Below, one piece after another: positions 61,701 to 64,000 of a stretch of 64,000 bases of DNA (the stretch's first letter is position 1; the number at the start of each line of letters is the position of its first letter). The translations under genes and the position numbers were made by a program. Source of the DNA: Flavobacteriales bacterium (GTDB lineage: Bacteria; Bacteroidota; Bacteroidia; Flavobacteriales_F; PHOS-HE28); contig JADKFY010000007.1 of the NCBI GenBank assembly GCA_016717305.1, positions 180,160-244,159 on the forward strand, in the 5' to 3' direction. Below the pieces are notes generated by a model, which was given only the letters and a program-made list of their open reading frames with translations, did not search any database and was not told the DNA's origin.

Positions 61701-62282
61701 TCACACCACCATGACCCGCTGAAGGATGGCCTTGCAGGGCATTGTGCTGGTGACGCGAACGGAATGTTCCGTGAACATGGGAATGGTGATCACATTCCCG
61801 GGGATCATAGCATGGAGTTCATTGCCAATGGTCACATCGCAAGTTCCTTCCAGGATCAGGAAGCGCTCAACACAGTCCGTATGTATTTCAGTTGGCTCCT
61901 CCTGCTCCAACCAGACCAAGGCGGTTTGCCGATCATCGCTCTCGTCCAGTGGGATATACTGCATGTTGCCCGCTCCTTCCGGTCTAACATGCTCCATTCC
62001 GATCCAGTTGGCAAAATCAGCAACGGTGGACTTGTGATGCAACAGTGGGGGCCTACCCGATGCCCGTTCTTTTTCCACCTCCAACTGGATCGCCTGGATC
62101 ACATGGGATCTCAATCCAGTAGGCGGTTGCGTGGCATTGTCGGAAGCATGGTGGGCCATGGCTTCCTGCAACTCCTTGAGCATACCACGAACCTGGACGT
62201 CATGCACGGCCGCCGCCTCCACACGCTGTGCGGTCTCGACATCCAAAAGGCCAAGCACATAGCGCTCGACCAATTCGTCCAT
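61701..62282 (-). CDS. Cupin protein with anti-sigma-like N-terminus
   Basis: About 193 residues from the ATG at 62282 (MDELVERYVLGLLDVETAQ); an alternative start at 62300 adds 6 residues. The N-terminal part (about 1-85; YVLGLLDVETAQRVEAAAV) looks like the cytoplasmic zinc-poor region of RskA/ChrR anti-sigma factors. The C-terminal cupin (about 100-193; HTDCVERFLILEGTCDVTIG, then PGNVITIPMFTEHSVRV) would bind a metal or small ligand. There is no membrane helix and no sigma gene adjacent, unlike ChrR systems. It may be an orphan cytoplasmic anti-sigma sensor. Confidence 0.75.
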   Translation of the reverse strand: MDELVERYVLGLLDVETAQRVEAAAVHDVQVRGMLKELQEAMAHHASDNATQPPTGLRSHVIQAIQLEVEKERASGRPPLLHHKSTVADFANWIGMEHVRPEGAGNMQYIPLDESDDRQTALVWLEQEEPTEIHTDCVERFLILEGTCDVTIGNELHAMIPGNVITIPMFTEHSVRVTSTMPCKAILQRVMVV

Positions 62283-62413
62283 GCTCTCTATGGTTCCCAT
62301 CGAATTACAAAGGTCAGATTAATTTCCGGTCAGACGTACGTTACAAATGCGCGATCGGACCATTTGGGGCATTCCCCTTCACTGGCCCTATGTGCAATGG
62401 GTTGAACGCCCGG

Positions 62414-63160
62414 TCAATGGAAGAATTGCATCACCTTGCTCCACAGCTTGCGGGTAACGAGCATTGGAGGGGCTTGGAATCCATTCAATCGCCATGATCG
62501 GCGCACTTCGGTATTCGCCTTCAATACATGCCGCACGCTGCCGTTGCTCATGCCTCCCAACCTGAATCGGACCAATACTTTGGGGACGTGGAGCGTTGCC
62601 AATTCGTGCTTGTACAAAAAGCGAAAGAGGATCTCGTAATCCGCAGCAATGCGCAGGTCCGTATTGAAGTGTCCGAAACTATCATAGGCGCTTTTCCGGA
62701 TGAAGGTGGCCACATGTGGCGGCATCCAGCCCTTGGTGAAGTTGCTTTTGTGGTAATCGCCGCTCTTCCACGTGCGCTTCACTTGCGAGATGTCATTCTC
62801 GTCCACCATGATGATGTCGCCGTAGACCGCATCCACCTTGTGGGTTTGGAATTTCTTCACCACTTCCGTGATCACTGTCGGGTCCATCAGCAGGTCGCCA
62901 GCATTCACAAAACCGATGATATCGCCCGTGGCGCGAGCCAGCCCTTTGTTCATGGCATCGTAGATCCCGTGGTCCTTCTCACTTACCAAGTGAGCGAGCC
63001 GTGGCCGATAGGTTTCCAGGATATCCAAGGTGCCGTCCTTGCTTGCACCATCGATCACGATCACCTCCAGGTCTTGGTGTTCTTGGGCGAAAACACTGTC
63101 CAACGTTTCGGCGATAACAGGTGCCACATTCCAGCAAACGGTGATCAGGCTTACTTTCAT
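62414..63160 (-). CDS. Family 2 glycosyltransferase
   Basis: 248 residues. The GT-A fold has SLITVCWNVAPVIAETLDSV, the DxD-like site near DGASKDGTLDILETY, and HGIYDAMNKGLARATGDI with NAGDLLMDPTVI downstream. WcaA-like members build surface glycans. A family-typical segment (DYEILFRFLYKHELATLHVP) ends the catalytic part. It overlaps the WcaF-like gene by 4 bp and belongs to a glycan cluster that continues past the right edge. Confidence 0.92.
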   Translation of the reverse strand: MKVSLITVCWNVAPVIAETLDSVFAQEHQDLEVIVIDGASKDGTLDILETYRPRLAHLVSEKDHGIYDAMNKGLARATGDIIGFVNAGDLLMDPTVITEVVKKFQTHKVDAVYGDIIMVDENDISQVKRTWKSGDYHKSNFTKGWMPPHVATFIRKSAYDSFGHFNTDLRIAADYEILFRFLYKHELATLHVPKVLVRFRLGGMSNGSVRHVLKANTEVRRSWRLNGFQAPPMLVTRKLWSKVMQFFH

Positions 63161-63723
63161 TCCACGATCCTTTCACGCACCGGTTGCGCAGGATTTCCCT
63201 GATAGATGGTATACGCTTCCAGATCCTTCGTTGCAACGGAACCGACCGCCAACACCGCATGGCTTTTGACGGTAACGCCCAACGTTACGATCGCGCCTGC
63301 CCCTATCCAACTGCCGTCTTCCAAAACGATGGGCTTGGTGTACGTTGGGTAATCCACCTTCTTGTAGTCGTGGCTCCCTTGTATGATCATAGCACCTTGG
63401 CTGATCACCACATTGTTGCCAATGCTGAGCCTATCCAAATTATCCAACCACGCTCCTTGACCGATCCAACTGTTATTCCCGATCTCCAATTTCCAAGGGA
63501 ATTTGATGTTGACACCGGGATGGATCACTACGCCTTTGCCCACTCGTGCACCGAACATTCGCAGCAACCAAGGCTTCGGCGAGCGGAACGGGAATGCCGG
63601 ATTGAGAAAGAACAGCGCATTGGTGAAGTACCAAAGTGTGCGCTTTATAACGCCTGCTCCGGGATCGAAGGTGGCCGTGTTGTTGAAGCGGCTCAGGTCG
63701 ACTTGTTGCTGGGTGGGGTTCAT
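63157..63723 (-). CDS. WcaF-like hexapeptide acetyltransferase
   Basis: 188 residues. A short helical N-terminus (RTLWYFTNALFFLNPAFPF) precedes left-handed beta-helix repeats (GKGVVIHPGVNIKFPWKLEI, GNNSWIGQGAWLDNLDRLSI, GSWIGAGAIVTLGVTVKS). WcaF acetylates colanic-acid intermediates; here the acceptor is probably another surface glycan. ATGA overlaps link it to both neighbours, so GT4, acetyltransferase and GT2 form one operon. Confidence 0.9.
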   Translation of the reverse strand: MNPTQQQVDLSRFNNTATFDPGAGVIKRTLWYFTNALFFLNPAFPFRSPKPWLLRMFGARVGKGVVIHPGVNIKFPWKLEIGNNSWIGQGAWLDNLDRLSIGNNVVISQGAMIIQGSHDYKKVDYPTYTKPIVLEDGSWIGAGAIVTLGVTVKSHAVLAVGSVATKDLEAYTIYQGNPAQPVRERIVE

Positions 63724-64000
63724 GATCTGAACATCGCCAGACTGCGTTCCACAGGTGCTGGGTCCGCCAAATATCGGGCGCCCAACGTGAATGCTCCCTC
63801 CGCAAGGCGGTCATAGGCCAATTGGTCCATGTCCACGAGACCCTGAAGAGCCTTTACGAACAATGCCGGATCTTCCAATGGCAAGTCCCAACCTGCGCTG
63901 GCTTTTTGAAGACCTTTCCACGGCGTGCGATCACTGATCACCAGCGGACGACCAACGCTGAGCGATTCCAACATGGTGTGACCGAAATTCTCGCCCACGC
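63720..64000 (-). CDS. Glycosyltransferase (GT4-like), C-terminal part, cut by the right edge
   Basis: The frame is open to base 64000, so the gene begins outside the window. The visible 93 residues start GENFGHTMLESLSVGRPLVI, with the E-x7-E-type donor site of GT-B enzymes, then DLPLEDPALFVKALQGLVD. First gene of the glycan operon seen here. It overlaps the WcaF-like gene by 4 bp. Confidence 0.85.
   Translation of the reverse strand, partial: VGENFGHTMLESLSVGRPLVISDRTPWKGLQKASAGWDLPLEDPALFVKALQGLVDMDQLAYDRLAEGAFTLGARYLADPAPVERSLAMFRS

Overview
The window looks like a chromosomal segment of a Bacteroidota bacterium, probably of the flavobacterial lineage, with roughly balanced base composition. 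The evidence is an ECF sigma/FecR/STN signalling locus, a TonB-dependent receptor with a carboxypeptidase-regulatory N-terminus, a type IX secretion (T9SS) C-terminal sorting domain, a 30S protein THX, a type B L31, DUF547, DUF1015 and DUF6089-like proteins, and promoter boxes of the Bacteroidetes TTG/TAnnTTTG type. I saw no tRNA, rRNA, CRISPR array, insertion sequence or phage genes. Assignment to a genus is not possible from the sequence alone.

Region 1-9024 (all minus strand) is a cell-surface locus. It holds an ECF sigma factor, a FecR anti-sigma factor, an overlapping STN-domain protein with about 16 short surface-type repeats, a small outer-membrane barrel, a TonB-dependent receptor and a frameshifted beta-propeller-like exported protein that runs off the left edge. 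Three near-identical promoter-like sites (TAGGGGTAT, 12 bp, TTGTCATA) precede fecR, the barrel gene and the receptor gene. They look like the regulon of this sigma factor and are the most interesting signal in the window.

Region 9291-27643 is mostly housekeeping: clpB, a SixA-like phosphatase, a J-domain membrane protein, ilvE, recQ, a 3-methyladenine glycosylase, fmt, an HU-like protein, trmH, a THX ribosomal protein with a histone-H1-like tail, pdxH, yqgE, a pabC-like aminotransferase, gmhB, a rhomboid protease, an aspartoacylase-family enzyme and a DUF547 lipoprotein.

Region 27799-40684 carries much of the aerobic phenylacetate pathway: paaE divergent from paaABCDG, then paaH, paaI and paaJ. 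An MBOAT O-acyltransferase with an SGNH-like partner, recR, a YceI lipoprotein, a DUF2461 protein and ogt are interleaved. Phenylacetate-CoA ligase, paaF and paaZ are not in the window.

Region 40754-57396 includes an L31 with a long Ala/Glu tail, a frameshifted beta-helix lipoprotein, a LuxC-like acyl-CoA reductase divergent from a 2[4Fe-4S] ferredoxin, a serine-biosynthesis block (serC, serA-like, DUF1015), yggS, a frameshifted DUF6089/PorG-like barrel, ruvX, dapD, a heptosyltransferase-like enzyme, a methyltransferase, a fused nucleoside-recognition membrane protein and a bacterial SET-domain protein. Region 57482-64000 has a LolA-like protein, a secreted PHB-depolymerase-like esterase with a T9SS sorting domain, an SLC13 permease, a cupin with an anti-sigma-like N-terminus and the edge of a glycan cluster (glycosyltransferases and a WcaF-like acetyltransferase).

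Four genes need a frameshift to be read through (near 1136, 13660-13685, 42280 and 50880), and all four encode exported proteins. They may be sequencing errors or real disruptions.
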